From Thermoleophilia bacterium (GTDB lineage: Bacteria > Actinomycetota > Thermoleophilia > Gaiellales > Gaiellaceae), in the NCBI GenBank assembly GCA_025927435.1, contig JAICLM010000104.1:1-7177 (forward strand): a stretch of 7,177 nt of DNA. Direction: 5' to 3'. A model generated the notes under the pieces. That model was not told the DNA's origin and did not search any database. It saw only the letters and a program-made list of their open reading frames with translations. Made by a program: the position numbers and the translations under genes. Shown here one piece after another: positions 1 to 5,376 of the stretch (its first letter is position 1; each line of letters starts with the position of its first letter).

Positions 1-287
1 GGATGGAGCCGCGCGAACCCCGGGAGCGCCGCGAGCCGCTCGTTGATCCGCGGGTTGTACTTCATCGTGCACGAGCCGAGCGGGTAGAAGCCGGTGTCCA
101 CGCCGAAGTTGCGCGTCGAGAGCTCGGTGAAGTGGCGGACGAGCTCGAACTCGGCCACCTCGGGCAGGCGCGGCGGCTCCGCCCGGCGCAGGTCCTCCGG
201 CAGTTCCGGCGGCGCCGGGAGATTCTCGTAGTGCGGCAACGCCGAGGCGCGGCGGCCGGACTGCGACTTCTCGTAGATGAGCTTCAT
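1..287 (-). CDS. gcvPB: Glycine dehydrogenase (decarboxylating) subunit 2, P-protein PB half, 3'-truncated by window edge
   Basis: Only the first 95 residues are visible; the stop lies beyond base 1. GcvPB is the half of the heterotetrameric P protein that carries the pyridoxal phosphate lysine. With GcvPA it decarboxylates glycine and transfers the aminomethyl group to lipoylated GcvH. The visible part matches the family N-terminus: MKLIYEKSQSGRR at residues 1-13, then ELPEVAEFELVRHFTELS-like sequence around residues 40-57, and the highly typical GFYPLGSCTMKYNP at 66-79. The PLP lysine would lie in the missing part and cannot be checked. The ATG (285-287) overlaps the gcvPA stop as ATGA, and GAGG at 295-298 lies 7 bases upstream, which fixes the start and suggests coupled translation. 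A complete family member is usually about 480-500 residues, so about four fifths of the gene is outside. The identification is firm despite the truncation. Confidence 0.95.
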   Translation of the reverse strand, partial: MKLIYEKSQSGRRASALPHYENLPAPPELPEDLRRAEPPRLPEVAEFELVRHFTELSTRNFGVDTGFYPLGSCTMKYNPRINERLAALPGFARLH

Positions 288-1633
288 CCGGCCACCTCGG
301 CGAGGACCGCGGCGAGGTGATCGATCTCCTCGGGCGTGCGGCGCTCGGTGACCGCGACGAGCAGGACGTCGTCCATCCCCTCGTAGTCGCGGCCGAGCGC
401 GTACCCGGGGTGGACGCCCCGTTCGCGCGCGGCCGTCACGACCTCGCGGGCGTTCCGTCCGACGCGGACGGCAAACTCCTTGAACGTTGGCTGTTCTGCA
501 AACACCGGCTCGAGCCCTGCTCGCTCCGCGAGGCGCTGCTTCGCGTACGCGGACAGCGACAGGCAGGTCTCCCCCAGCTCGCGCAGCCCCTGCGGCCCGA
601 GCCACGTGAGATAGACGAGCCCGCCGAGCGCGAGCAGCGTCTGGTTCGTGGTGATGTTGGAGGTGGCCTTCTCCCGCCGGATGTGCTGCTCCCGGGTCTG
701 CAGGGTAAGGACATAGCCGCGCTCGCCCGCGGTGTCCACCGTCTCGCCGACGATGCGTCCCGGCATGCGCCTGATGAACTCCTGCCGTGCCGCGAGGAAG
801 CCGTAGTGCGGCCCGCCGAAGGACGGAAAGTTCCCCGCGGCCTGTCCTTCTCCGATCGCGAGGGCGGCGCCGTAGCGGCCAGGCGCCTCGAGCACGCCGA
901 GTGACAGGAGGTCGACGTGCGCGACCGGCAACGCGCGTGCCTCGGCAGCAGCCGCGCAGAGGTCGGGCGCAGGCTCGAGACAGCCGAAGAAGTTCGGCTG
1001 CTGGAAGATGACCGCGGCGGCGTTCGCAGCGGCCCGCTCCAGCTCTTCGGGATCGGTCGTCCCGTTTCGGTGCGGGATCTCGACGACCTCGAGCCCGAAG
1101 CCGACCGCGAAGGTCTTCACGACCTGCCGCACCTGCGGATTCGTCGCCTCGGTCAGGACGATCTTGTCGCGTCCGGTCGCGTGCTTCGCGACGTAGCAGG
1201 CGTCAGCGGCGACGCTCGTCCCGTCGTACCCGGACGCGTTCGAGACGTCCATGCAGGTGAGCTCGCAGACGGCGGTCTGGTACTCGAAGATCGCCTGCAG
1301 CACGCCCTGGCTCATCTCCGGCTGGTACGGCGTGTACGCCGTCAGAAGCTCCCCGCGCTGGAGGATCGTGTCGACGACCGCCGGCACGTAGTGGTCGTAC
1401 ATGCCTGCGCCGAGGAAAGAGAGCTCGCTGCTCGCGTCGGCGTTTCGCTCGGCGAGCGCGGCGACGTGCGCGAACACCTCCTGCTCCGAAAGCGCCGGCT
1501 CGAGCTCGAGCTCGCGCCCGAGGCGAACGGCCTCGGGCAGGTCGCGGAAGAGCTCCTCCACGGAGGCGACGCCGATCGTGCCGAGCATCTCTTCCCGGTC
1601 GGAGTCCGTGAGCGCGAGAAACGGATGCGTCAC
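284..1633 (-). CDS. gcvPA: Glycine dehydrogenase (decarboxylating) subunit 1, P-protein PA half
   Basis: This 449-residue protein is the full normal length for the separate PA half of the glycine cleavage P protein, a fold-type I PLP enzyme acting in the cytoplasm as a PA2PB2 heterotetramer. Family motifs are seen in order: FLGAGMYDHYVP at 73-84, TPYQPEMSQG at 101-110, SNASGYDG at 131-138, QPNFFG at 212-217, GGPHYGFL at 273-280, PGRIVGETVD at 291-300 and LQTREQHIRREKATSN ending at 326. The usual SNICTNQ reads SNITTNQ here, a mild change. Translation starts at GTG (1631-1633), whose last bases overlap the gcvH TGA as GTGA. No strong Shine-Dalgarno is visible, so re-initiation by ribosomes finishing gcvH is likely. 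It is followed by gcvPB with an ATGA overlap, which should help equal production of the two halves. Split P proteins are known from Bacillus and Thermotoga, whereas Streptomyces and E. coli use one fused chain. Confidence 0.97.
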   Translation of the reverse strand: MTHPFLALTDSDREEMLGTIGVASVEELFRDLPEAVRLGRELELEPALSEQEVFAHVAALAERNADASSELSFLGAGMYDHYVPAVVDTILQRGELLTAYTPYQPEMSQGVLQAIFEYQTAVCELTCMDVSNASGYDGTSVAADACYVAKHATGRDKIVLTEATNPQVRQVVKTFAVGFGLEVVEIPHRNGTTDPEELERAAANAAAVIFQQPNFFGCLEPAPDLCAAAAEARALPVAHVDLLSLGVLEAPGRYGAALAIGEGQAAGNFPSFGGPHYGFLAARQEFIRRMPGRIVGETVDTAGERGYVLTLQTREQHIRREKATSNITTNQTLLALGGLVYLTWLGPQGLRELGETCLSLSAYAKQRLAERAGLEPVFAEQPTFKEFAVRVGRNAREVVTAARERGVHPGYALGRDYEGMDDVLLVAVTERRTPEEIDHLAAVLAEVAG

Positions 1634-2025
1634 TGGTTCGCGAGCAGCTCGCGGTAGGCACCCACGTCGAGCAGGGTGTCGGTCTCGGCGGGATCAGAGA
1701 GGCGGATGCGCAGCAGCCAGCCGTTGCCGTACGGGTCCTCGTTCACCGTCTCCGGCGCGCCGACGACCTGCTCGTTCACCTCGAGCACCTCGCCGGAGAG
1801 CGGCGCGATCACGTCCGAGACGGCCTTGACCGACTCGACCTCACCGTACGACTGGTCCTTCGCCACCGTGGAGCCCACCTCGGGCGGCTCGAAGTGGACG
1901 AGCTCGCCGAGCGCATCGGCGGCGAACCACGTGATGCCGAGCACGGCCTCGTCTCCTTCCACCCGGGCCCAGTCGTGCTCCTCGTGGTACTTCAGGTCGT
2001 CCGGATAGCTCTCGGCGGCTGCCAC
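1630..2025 (-). CDS. gcvH: Glycine cleavage system H protein (lipoyl carrier)
   Basis: This 131-residue lipoyl carrier shuttles the aminomethyl group, and then reducing equivalents, between the P, T and L proteins of the glycine cleavage system. The biotinyl/lipoyl domain fold is evident: YHEEHDWARVEGDEAVLGIT near residues 13-32, LGELVHFEPPEVG at 39-51, the lipoylation motif GEVESVKAVSD at 61-71 with Lys67 as the predicted lipoyl lysine, and NEDPYGNGWLLRI near 95-107. The start is GTG (2023-2025). It directly follows the gcvT stop with no spacer and has GGGAGG at 2031-2036, 5 bases upstream, inside the end of gcvT. The gene ends in GTGA shared with gcvPA. No lipoate ligase or lipoyl synthase gene is in the window, so the enzyme that modifies Lys67 and the L protein must be encoded elsewhere. 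Family assignment is secure. Confidence 0.97.
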   Translation of the reverse strand: MAAAESYPDDLKYHEEHDWARVEGDEAVLGITWFAADALGELVHFEPPEVGSTVAKDQSYGEVESVKAVSDVIAPLSGEVLEVNEQVVGAPETVNEDPYGNGWLLRIRLSDPAETDTLLDVGAYRELLANQ

Positions 2026-3078
2026 TCAGTCCTCCCTCTTGTAAATCGGCTTCCTGACCACCCGTGCCCGGCGCGGACGGCCGCGAACGTCGATCGTCAA
2101 CTCGGTGTCCGGCTGCGCCTGGCCGGCCGGCACGTAGCCCAGCCCGACCCCGATCTCGAGCATCGGCGAATGCGACCCCGACGTGACCTCGCCGCCCCCG
2201 TCGATCGGCATCCCGGGCCGCGGGATCGCCTTCTCCTCCATGACGAACGCGACCAGCCGGCGTTCAGGGCCGTTTGCCTTGACACGACGAAGAACCTCGA
2301 CGCCCTCGAACTCCTTGCCGAGCGCGCATGCCCAGCCGAGCCCCGCAGAGATGGCGTCCGTGTCCGGGCCGATGTCGTTCCCGTGCAGCGGGTAGCAGAC
2401 CTCGAGACGCAGGGTGTCGCGCGCGCCCAGTCCGCAGGGCACGGCGCCGCGCTCGAGCACGGCGTCCCAGAGTCTGACGGCGTCCTCGCTCATGCAGAGG
2501 AGCTCGCAGCCGTCCTCGCCCGTGTAGCCGGTGCGATTCACCATCACCTCGACGCCGTCGATCGACGTTTCGGCAAAGGTGAACGGCCGGGCCGGGGGCA
2601 GCCCCAGCCGCTCGATCGAGCGCGGCCCCTGCACGGCGAGCAGCGCGCAGTCGTCGGAGACGTCGCGCACGTCCGAGCCCCGGACCTCCCGCTCCTTCAG
2701 CCACGCGTACGCGTTCTCGCGGTTCGAGGCGTTCACGACCAGGAGGTAGGAGCACTCGCCGACCCGATACGCGATCAGGTCGTCGATGATCCCTCCGTCC
2801 TCGTTCGTGAGCAGCGTGTACTGCGCCTGTCCGGGCTCGAGCCTGTCGAGGTCGTTCGAGAGCGCGCTCTGCAGGAGATCGCGGGCGTGCGGCCCCTCCA
2901 CCTCGAGCTCGCCCATGTGCGAGACGTCGAAGACCCCCGCATCCGTGCGCACCGCGCGGTGCTCGGGGATGACGGCCTCGTACTGCACGGGCATCTCCCA
3001 GCCGGCGAACGGCACCATCCGCGCGCCGAGCTCGACGTGACGATCGTGCAGCGGCGTGTGCAGGAGCGTGGCGGACAT
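2026..3078 (-). CDS. gcvT: Aminomethyltransferase, glycine cleavage system T protein
   Basis: This 350-residue protein takes the aminomethyl group from lipoyl-GcvH and, with tetrahydrofolate, releases ammonia and 5,10-methylene-THF. Visible motifs are TPLHDRHVELGARMVPFAGWEMPVQY-type sequence at residues 8-33, FDVSHMGE at 50-57, GGIIDDLIAYR at 95-105 carrying the conserved catalytic Asp region, NRTGYTGEDGCEL at 181-193, GLGARDTLRLE at 216-226 and PLHGNDIGP at 230-238. The last third (GPERRLVAFV from residue 270) is the usual C-terminal barrel. The length is normal. The reading frame is open upstream to 3285, but the extra residues are not GcvT-like and lie over RNA-like hairpins. I chose ATG at 3076-3078 because homology begins just after it. 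A GTG two codons earlier (3082-3084) has AGGA 6 bases upstream and is a real alternative. It is the first gene of the T-H-PA-PB operon. Confidence 0.96.
   Translation of the reverse strand: MSATLLHTPLHDRHVELGARMVPFAGWEMPVQYEAVIPEHRAVRTDAGVFDVSHMGELEVEGPHARDLLQSALSNDLDRLEPGQAQYTLLTNEDGGIIDDLIAYRVGECSYLLVVNASNRENAYAWLKEREVRGSDVRDVSDDCALLAVQGPRSIERLGLPPARPFTFAETSIDGVEVMVNRTGYTGEDGCELLCMSEDAVRLWDAVLERGAVPCGLGARDTLRLEVCYPLHGNDIGPDTDAISAGLGWACALGKEFEGVEVLRRVKANGPERRLVAFVMEEKAIPRPGMPIDGGGEVTSGSHSPMLEIGVGLGYVPAGQAQPDTELTIDVRGRPRRARVVRKPIYKRED
2031..2036 (-). promoter_or_regulatory. Ribosome binding site of gcvH
   Basis: GGGAGG on the minus strand lies 5 bases before the GTG start of gcvH and inside the last codons of gcvT. 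It decides the non-ATG start of gcvH and shows that gcvH can recruit ribosomes itself as well as through coupling with gcvT. Confidence 0.7.
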
Positions 3079-3090
3079 GGGCACGGCCGA

Positions 3091-3094
3091 TCCT
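3091..3094 (-). promoter_or_regulatory. Possible ribosome binding site or -10 element before gcvT
   Basis: AGGA at 3091-3094 lies 6 bases before GTG 3084 but 12 bases before ATG 3078, favouring the GTG if it is used as a Shine-Dalgarno. The same bases are part of TAGGAT (3090-3095), which matches an actinobacterial -10 pattern (TANNNT). Read that way, transcription would begin about at the GTG, giving a leaderless message. No -35 hexamer is seen 16-19 bases upstream, so neither reading is secure. Confidence 0.25.
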
Positions 3095-3109
3095 AGTGCG
3101 TTGTACCTC

Positions 3110-3119
3110 CGCCCCGGCT
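3110..3119 (-). repeat. Direct repeat copy B' of AGCCGGGGCG
   Basis: AGCCGGGGCG on the minus strand is identical to 3171-3180, the 3' arm of the strong hairpin. Both copies are complementary to the 5' arm at 3194-3203, so the two can compete for pairing. This copy runs into GGAGG at 3106-3110. Confidence 0.6.
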
Positions 3120-3160
3120 CAGTGGAAATTGCGACACAGCCGCTTCGCCCAGTCCTCCCC

Positions 3161-3205
3161 AAAACGGAGTCGCCCCGGCTATTCCTGAGAACAAGCCGGG
3201 GCGAC
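3161..3205 (-). terminator. Strong GC-rich hairpin with short T run, likely intrinsic terminator or attenuator
   Basis: On the minus strand, GTCGCCCCGGCT (3194-3205) pairs perfectly over 12 bp with AGCCGGGGCGAC (3169-3180) around a 13-base loop that can add a small inner stem. TCCG and then TTTT (3161-3164) follow. The stem is very stable, but the T run is short and displaced by four bases, so termination may be partial. On the plus strand no T run follows. It lies 120 bases after the ftsZ stop and 83 bases before the gcvT ATG. It could end the ftsZ transcript or act as an attenuator in a gcvT leader. Confidence 0.5.
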
Positions 3206-3218
3206 GGACCGGGTCGTG

Positions 3219-3243
3219 GGGTTGACTCGCTAACGGTCAACCC
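3219..3243 (-). other. 8-bp perfect hairpin in the ftsZ-gcvT gap
   Basis: GGGTTGAC (3236-3243) pairs with GTCAACCC (3219-3226) across the 9-base loop CGTTAGCGA. CG/CG inside the loop can add two more pairs with one bulged A. No T run follows, so it is not a classical terminator. It may be one helix of a larger structured RNA. Confidence 0.45.
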
Positions 3244-3247
3244 TGTT

Positions 3248-3290
3248 GAGGGCACGCACGATGTGCCCCGTTCCAACGGGCGCAAACCTC
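3248..3290 (-). other. Possible three-way RNA junction sequestering an AGGAGG
   Basis: GAGG (3287-3290) can pair with CCTC (3248-3251). Between them lie CCCGTT/AACGGG (3275-3280 with 3267-3272) and GGCAC/GTGCC (3263-3267 with 3251-3255), although the ends of neighbouring helices compete by one base. GAGG is part of a perfect AGGAGG at 3287-3292 that has no matching credible gene. The fold is drawn by eye only. Confidence 0.3.
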
Positions 3291-3324
3291 CTGTCGGGAA
3301 ATCGCTAAACGCCGCTCGTACGGG

Positions 3325-4386
3325 CTATTCGCCGCGCAGGAAGGACGGGACGTCGAGCCCGTTCTCGGCCTGCTCGGAACCGGGGGACGGAACCGCAACC
3401 TGCGATTCCGCGCCCGCCCGCCGGCGGCGGCGCCCGGCGCCGAAGCCGGTCGCGATGACGGTGACACGAATCTCCTCGCCCAACGCGTCGTCGATCACGG
3501 CTCCGAAGATGACGTTGGCATTCACGTCCGCCGCGCTCGTCACGACCTCGGCCGCCTCGTTGACCTCGAACAGGCCGATGTCGGGACCGCCCGTGATGTT
3601 GAGGAGGATGCCGGTCGCGCCCTCGATCGACGACTCGAGCAGCGGTGACGACACGGCCGACCGGGCCGCCTCGGCCGCGCGGTTGTCTCCGCTCGCCGAG
3701 CCGATGCCCATCAGGGCCGAGCCCGCCTCGCGCATGATCGTGCGCACGTCGGCGAAGTCGAGGTTGACGAGGCCGGGGACGGTGATCAGGTCGGTGATGC
3801 CCTGGACTCCCTGCCGCAGGACGTCGTCGGCCATTCGGAACGCATCGACGACCGAGGTCTGTTTCTCGACGACCTGGAGCAGCCGGTCGTTCTCGATCAC
3901 GATCAGCGTCTCGAGCTTGTCGCGCAGGGTCTCGATCCCCTGCTCCGCCTGCTGCGAGCGCTTGCGGCCCTCGAACCCGAACGGCTTCGTGACGACGCCG
4001 ACCGTCAGGGCGCCGATCTCGCGGCCGAGCTCGGCGACGACGGGCGCTGCACCGGTCCCGGTGCCGCCGCCCTCACCCGCGGTGACGAAGATCATGTCCG
4101 CGCCCTTGAGTGCTTCCTTGAGCTCGTCGCGGCTCTCCTGCGCAGCCGCGAGGCCCACGGCCGGATCCGCGCCCGCGCCGAGGCCGCGGGTGGCACCCGA
4201 GCCGATGTGGATCTTCACGTCCGCGTCGCAACCCATCAGCGCCTGGGCGTCCGTATTGACGGCGATGAACTCGACGCCCGACAGGCCGGCATCCACCATC
4301 CGGTTGACGGCGTTCGTGCCGCCGCCGCCCACGCCGACGACCTTGATCACTGCGAGGTAGTTCCCGGCCGATTCCTTCGTGCTCAT
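3325..4386 (-). CDS. ftsZ: Cell division protein FtsZ
   Basis: FtsZ is the tubulin-like GTPase that polymerises into the cytoplasmic Z ring and recruits the divisome. The 353-residue protein shows the nucleotide-binding start VVGVGGGGTNAVNRM at 16-30, the VNTDAQAL loop at 43-50, the tubulin signature GEGGGTGTGAAPV at 104-116 and the T7 catalytic loop NLDFADV at 208-214 (Asn208, Asp210, Asp213). The core ends near residue 317 with IATGF. The C-terminal linker is short (about 25 residues) and opens with five arginines at 319-323. It ends in the conserved peptide LDVPSFLRG at 344-352, which binds partners such as SepF. The ATG is at 4384-4386 with AGG 9 bases upstream, a weak binding site. Typical FtsZ proteins are about 370-400 residues, and the shortness is in the linker. 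It follows ftsQ with no ftsA, as in other Actinobacteria, and has its own promoter. Confidence 0.98.
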   Translation of the reverse strand: MSTKESAGNYLAVIKVVGVGGGGTNAVNRMVDAGLSGVEFIAVNTDAQALMGCDADVKIHIGSGATRGLGAGADPAVGLAAAQESRDELKEALKGADMIFVTAGEGGGTGTGAAPVVAELGREIGALTVGVVTKPFGFEGRKRSQQAEQGIETLRDKLETLIVIENDRLLQVVEKQTSVVDAFRMADDVLRQGVQGITDLITVPGLVNLDFADVRTIMREAGSALMGIGSASGDNRAAEAARSAVSSPLLESSIEGATGILLNITGGPDIGLFEVNEAAEVVTSAADVNANVIFGAVIDDALGEEIRVTVIATGFGAGRRRRRAGAESQVAVPSPGSEQAENGLDVPSFLRGE

Positions 4387-4420
4387 GAGCTCGAACCTGA
4401 ACCTTCAGTAGAGGATCGGG

Positions 4421-4432
4421 GCTGATTTCAGC
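4421..4432 (-). other. Small inverted repeat in the ftsZ 5' leader
   Basis: GCTGAAATCAGC reads as GCTG/CAGC around a 4-base loop, or a 5-bp dyad around AA. It lies in the predicted ftsZ leader, about 35 bases before the ATG. It is too short to call more than a weak hairpin or a protein-binding dyad. Confidence 0.2.
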
Positions 4433-4444
4433 AACAACGCGCCG

Positions 4445-4474
4445 GAGCGTACGTGCGCCAACGCTCGGTGTCAA
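4445..4474 (-). promoter_or_regulatory. Sigma-70-type promoter of ftsZ with overlapping inverted repeat
   Basis: TTGACA (4469-4474), a 17-base spacer and TACGCT (4446-4451, TANNNT type) form a near-ideal housekeeping promoter on the minus strand, entirely in the gap after ftsQ. It predicts a start near 4439 and a leader of about 53 bases before ftsZ. The inverted repeat GAGCGT (4461-4466) and ACGCTC (4445-4450), separated by 10 bases, covers the spacer and -10 box and may be an operator. No start site has been measured. Confidence 0.65.
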
Positions 4475-4496
4475 CTACAGGTGCAGCTTCGCACTC

Positions 4497-5345
4497 TCAA
4501 CCTCTACTAGAGCTTCGGTGCGTCCATGTGAGCGGCGACCCGTACCCGGACACCGGCCGGCCCGGGATGCTCACGTCGAGGTAGGTCGACCCTGCGGGCA
4601 GCATCGCGAGCAACCTCGAGGCCACCGCGACCTTGAGCTTGATGTCGGCCCCGGCGCCTAGGAGGAGCTCGAGCCCCGAACGGAGATGGAAGACGAGGGA
4701 CCCGCTCGTATACGAGACGGAGGCGACGCGAGCCCCGAATGCTCCGGCCAGTCCCGCAGCGTGCGCGGCGGTTGCAGCGCCTGCCGCCGTGAGCTCGGCA
4801 CCCGTCCGCACCGGTGTGTGCGTCGCGATCCAGATCCGAGGCAGGTTCGGCAGGGCCGTCGCCGGAAGCCGCTCCATCACTCGCCCGCGAGTCGAGACGA
4901 GCCAGCTGCCGGGCCCACGCCGCAGGACGGCGGCAGCGCGCTCCGGCACGACGGTGATCCGCAGCGTATGCGGGAAGTCCCGGTCGTAGGTCGCGCTCAC
5001 CACCGAGGGGAGTGCGTCCACCGTCCGCAGCATCGCCGCGCCGTCGAGGCCGACGAGCGGCTTGCCGACGAGTGGGGCGAGCACTCCGTGGATCTGGCGC
5101 GCGACCCGGGGAGACCCGCCCCGGACCTCGATCCGGTCGATCGCGAAGAGCGACGACTCACGTGCGATCAGGTAGCCGCCGAGCGCGAAGGCGAGGATGC
5201 CGAGGCCGAGCGCGAGCGAGCGCCGGGTCGGGGCGAAGCACGCAAGCCACCCCCGGGGATGCGCCGCCCGCAGGCTCGGCCGCCACTGCAGCGGGATAGA
5301 CTCCACGCGCGCGATGGACCGAGGAAAGCGGGCCCTGCCAGGCAT
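4497..5345 (-). CDS. ftsQ: Cell division protein FtsQ/DivIB, POTRA domain
   Basis: This 282-residue bitopic membrane protein links the early and late divisome, acting with FtsB/DivIC and FtsL. It has a cytoplasmic N-terminus of about 42 residues rich in Arg and Pro, one hydrophobic segment (SLALGLGILAFALGGYLIA) at 43-61, and then the POTRA domain with FAIDRIEVRGGSPRV at 67-81, LVGLDGAAM at 97-105, VVSATYDRDFPHTLRITVVPERAA at about 115-138 and the start of the beta domain (GSWLVSTRGRVM at 146-157, LPRIW at 168-172). The late YLDVSIPGRPV at 255-265 is typical of FtsQ. I chose ATG at 5343-5345, 31 bases after the murB stop. The open frame extends to 5486 only as an out-of-frame overlap with murB. 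No good Shine-Dalgarno is seen (AGG only 3 bases away), so translation may depend on murB. Sequence conservation in this family is low, but position and domain order agree. Confidence 0.92.
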   Translation of the reverse strand: MPGRARFPRSIARVESIPLQWRPSLRAAHPRGWLACFAPTRRSLALGLGILAFALGGYLIARESSLFAIDRIEVRGGSPRVARQIHGVLAPLVGKPLVGLDGAAMLRTVDALPSVVSATYDRDFPHTLRITVVPERAAAVLRRGPGSWLVSTRGRVMERLPATALPNLPRIWIATHTPVRTGAELTAAGAATAAHAAGLAGAFGARVASVSYTSGSLVFHLRSGLELLLGAGADIKLKVAVASRLLAMLPAGSTYLDVSIPGRPVSGYGSPLTWTHRSSSRG

Positions 5346-5363
5346 GTACCTGTTTTCGTCGCT

Positions 5364-5373
5364 GGTCCGGACC
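5364..5373. repeat. Perfect 10-bp palindrome in the murB-ftsQ gap
   Basis: GGTCCGGACC is its own reverse complement and occupies a third of the 31-base gap between the murB stop and the ftsQ start. It could be chance in GC-rich DNA or a small protein-binding dyad. No promoter elements are seen around it. Confidence 0.3.
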
Positions 5374-5376
5374 TTC

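Larger units (their letters stand above)
3079..3324 (-). other. Structured ftsZ-gcvT intergenic region, candidate cis-regulatory RNA or leader
   Basis: There is no convincing gene in these 246 bases. Read in the direction of transcription, it holds a possible three-way junction (3248-3290), an 8-bp hairpin (3219-3243), a perfect 12-bp hairpin with a short T run (3161-3205), and a repeat of one hairpin arm next to GGAGG (3106-3119). The open frame across it joins gcvT, but its predicted peptide is low in hydrophobic pattern, rich in Arg, Ser, Pro and Gly, and unlike GcvT. A glycine riboswitch is the expected element before gcvT, but I do not see its conserved core. The region could be a terminator plus leader, a novel riboswitch or small RNA, or an interspersed repeat element. 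Base composition looks less GC-rich than the flanking genes. Confidence 0.5.

Noticed and set aside
1499..1514. CTCGAG-type repeat and palindrome
   Set aside because: It is explained by consecutive Glu-Leu codons (ELELE, residues 41-45) in gcvPA under strong GC bias.
1894..3096. Long plus-strand open frame of 400 codons opposite gcvT and gcvH
   Set aside because: It is fully explained as the complement of conserved gcvT and gcvH coding sequence, with an Arg/His/Asp/Val-rich shadow composition.
3219..3240. TTGACC at 3235-3240 as a -35 box for gcvT
   Set aside because: No TANNNT -10 follows at 16-18 bases, and the bases are part of a perfect hairpin stem.
3079..3285. In-frame extension of GcvT upstream to TTG 3283-3285, or TTG 3274-3276 with AGGAGG 10 bases before it
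   Set aside because: The extra peptide is rich in Arg, Ser, Pro and Gly, shows no GcvT homology and lies over strong hairpins. GcvT proteins normally begin just before the TPL motif near ATG 3078.
3079..3324. Glycine riboswitch before gcvT
   Set aside because: The location is right, but I could not find the conserved aptamer core or tandem aptamer layout by eye. The region is left as an unidentified structured element pending an Rfam scan.
3056..4360. Long plus-strand open frame of 434 codons opposite ftsZ
   Set aside because: It is antisense to a clear ftsZ and the intergenic region. Its composition is typical of a GC-rich shadow frame, and no family motif is seen.
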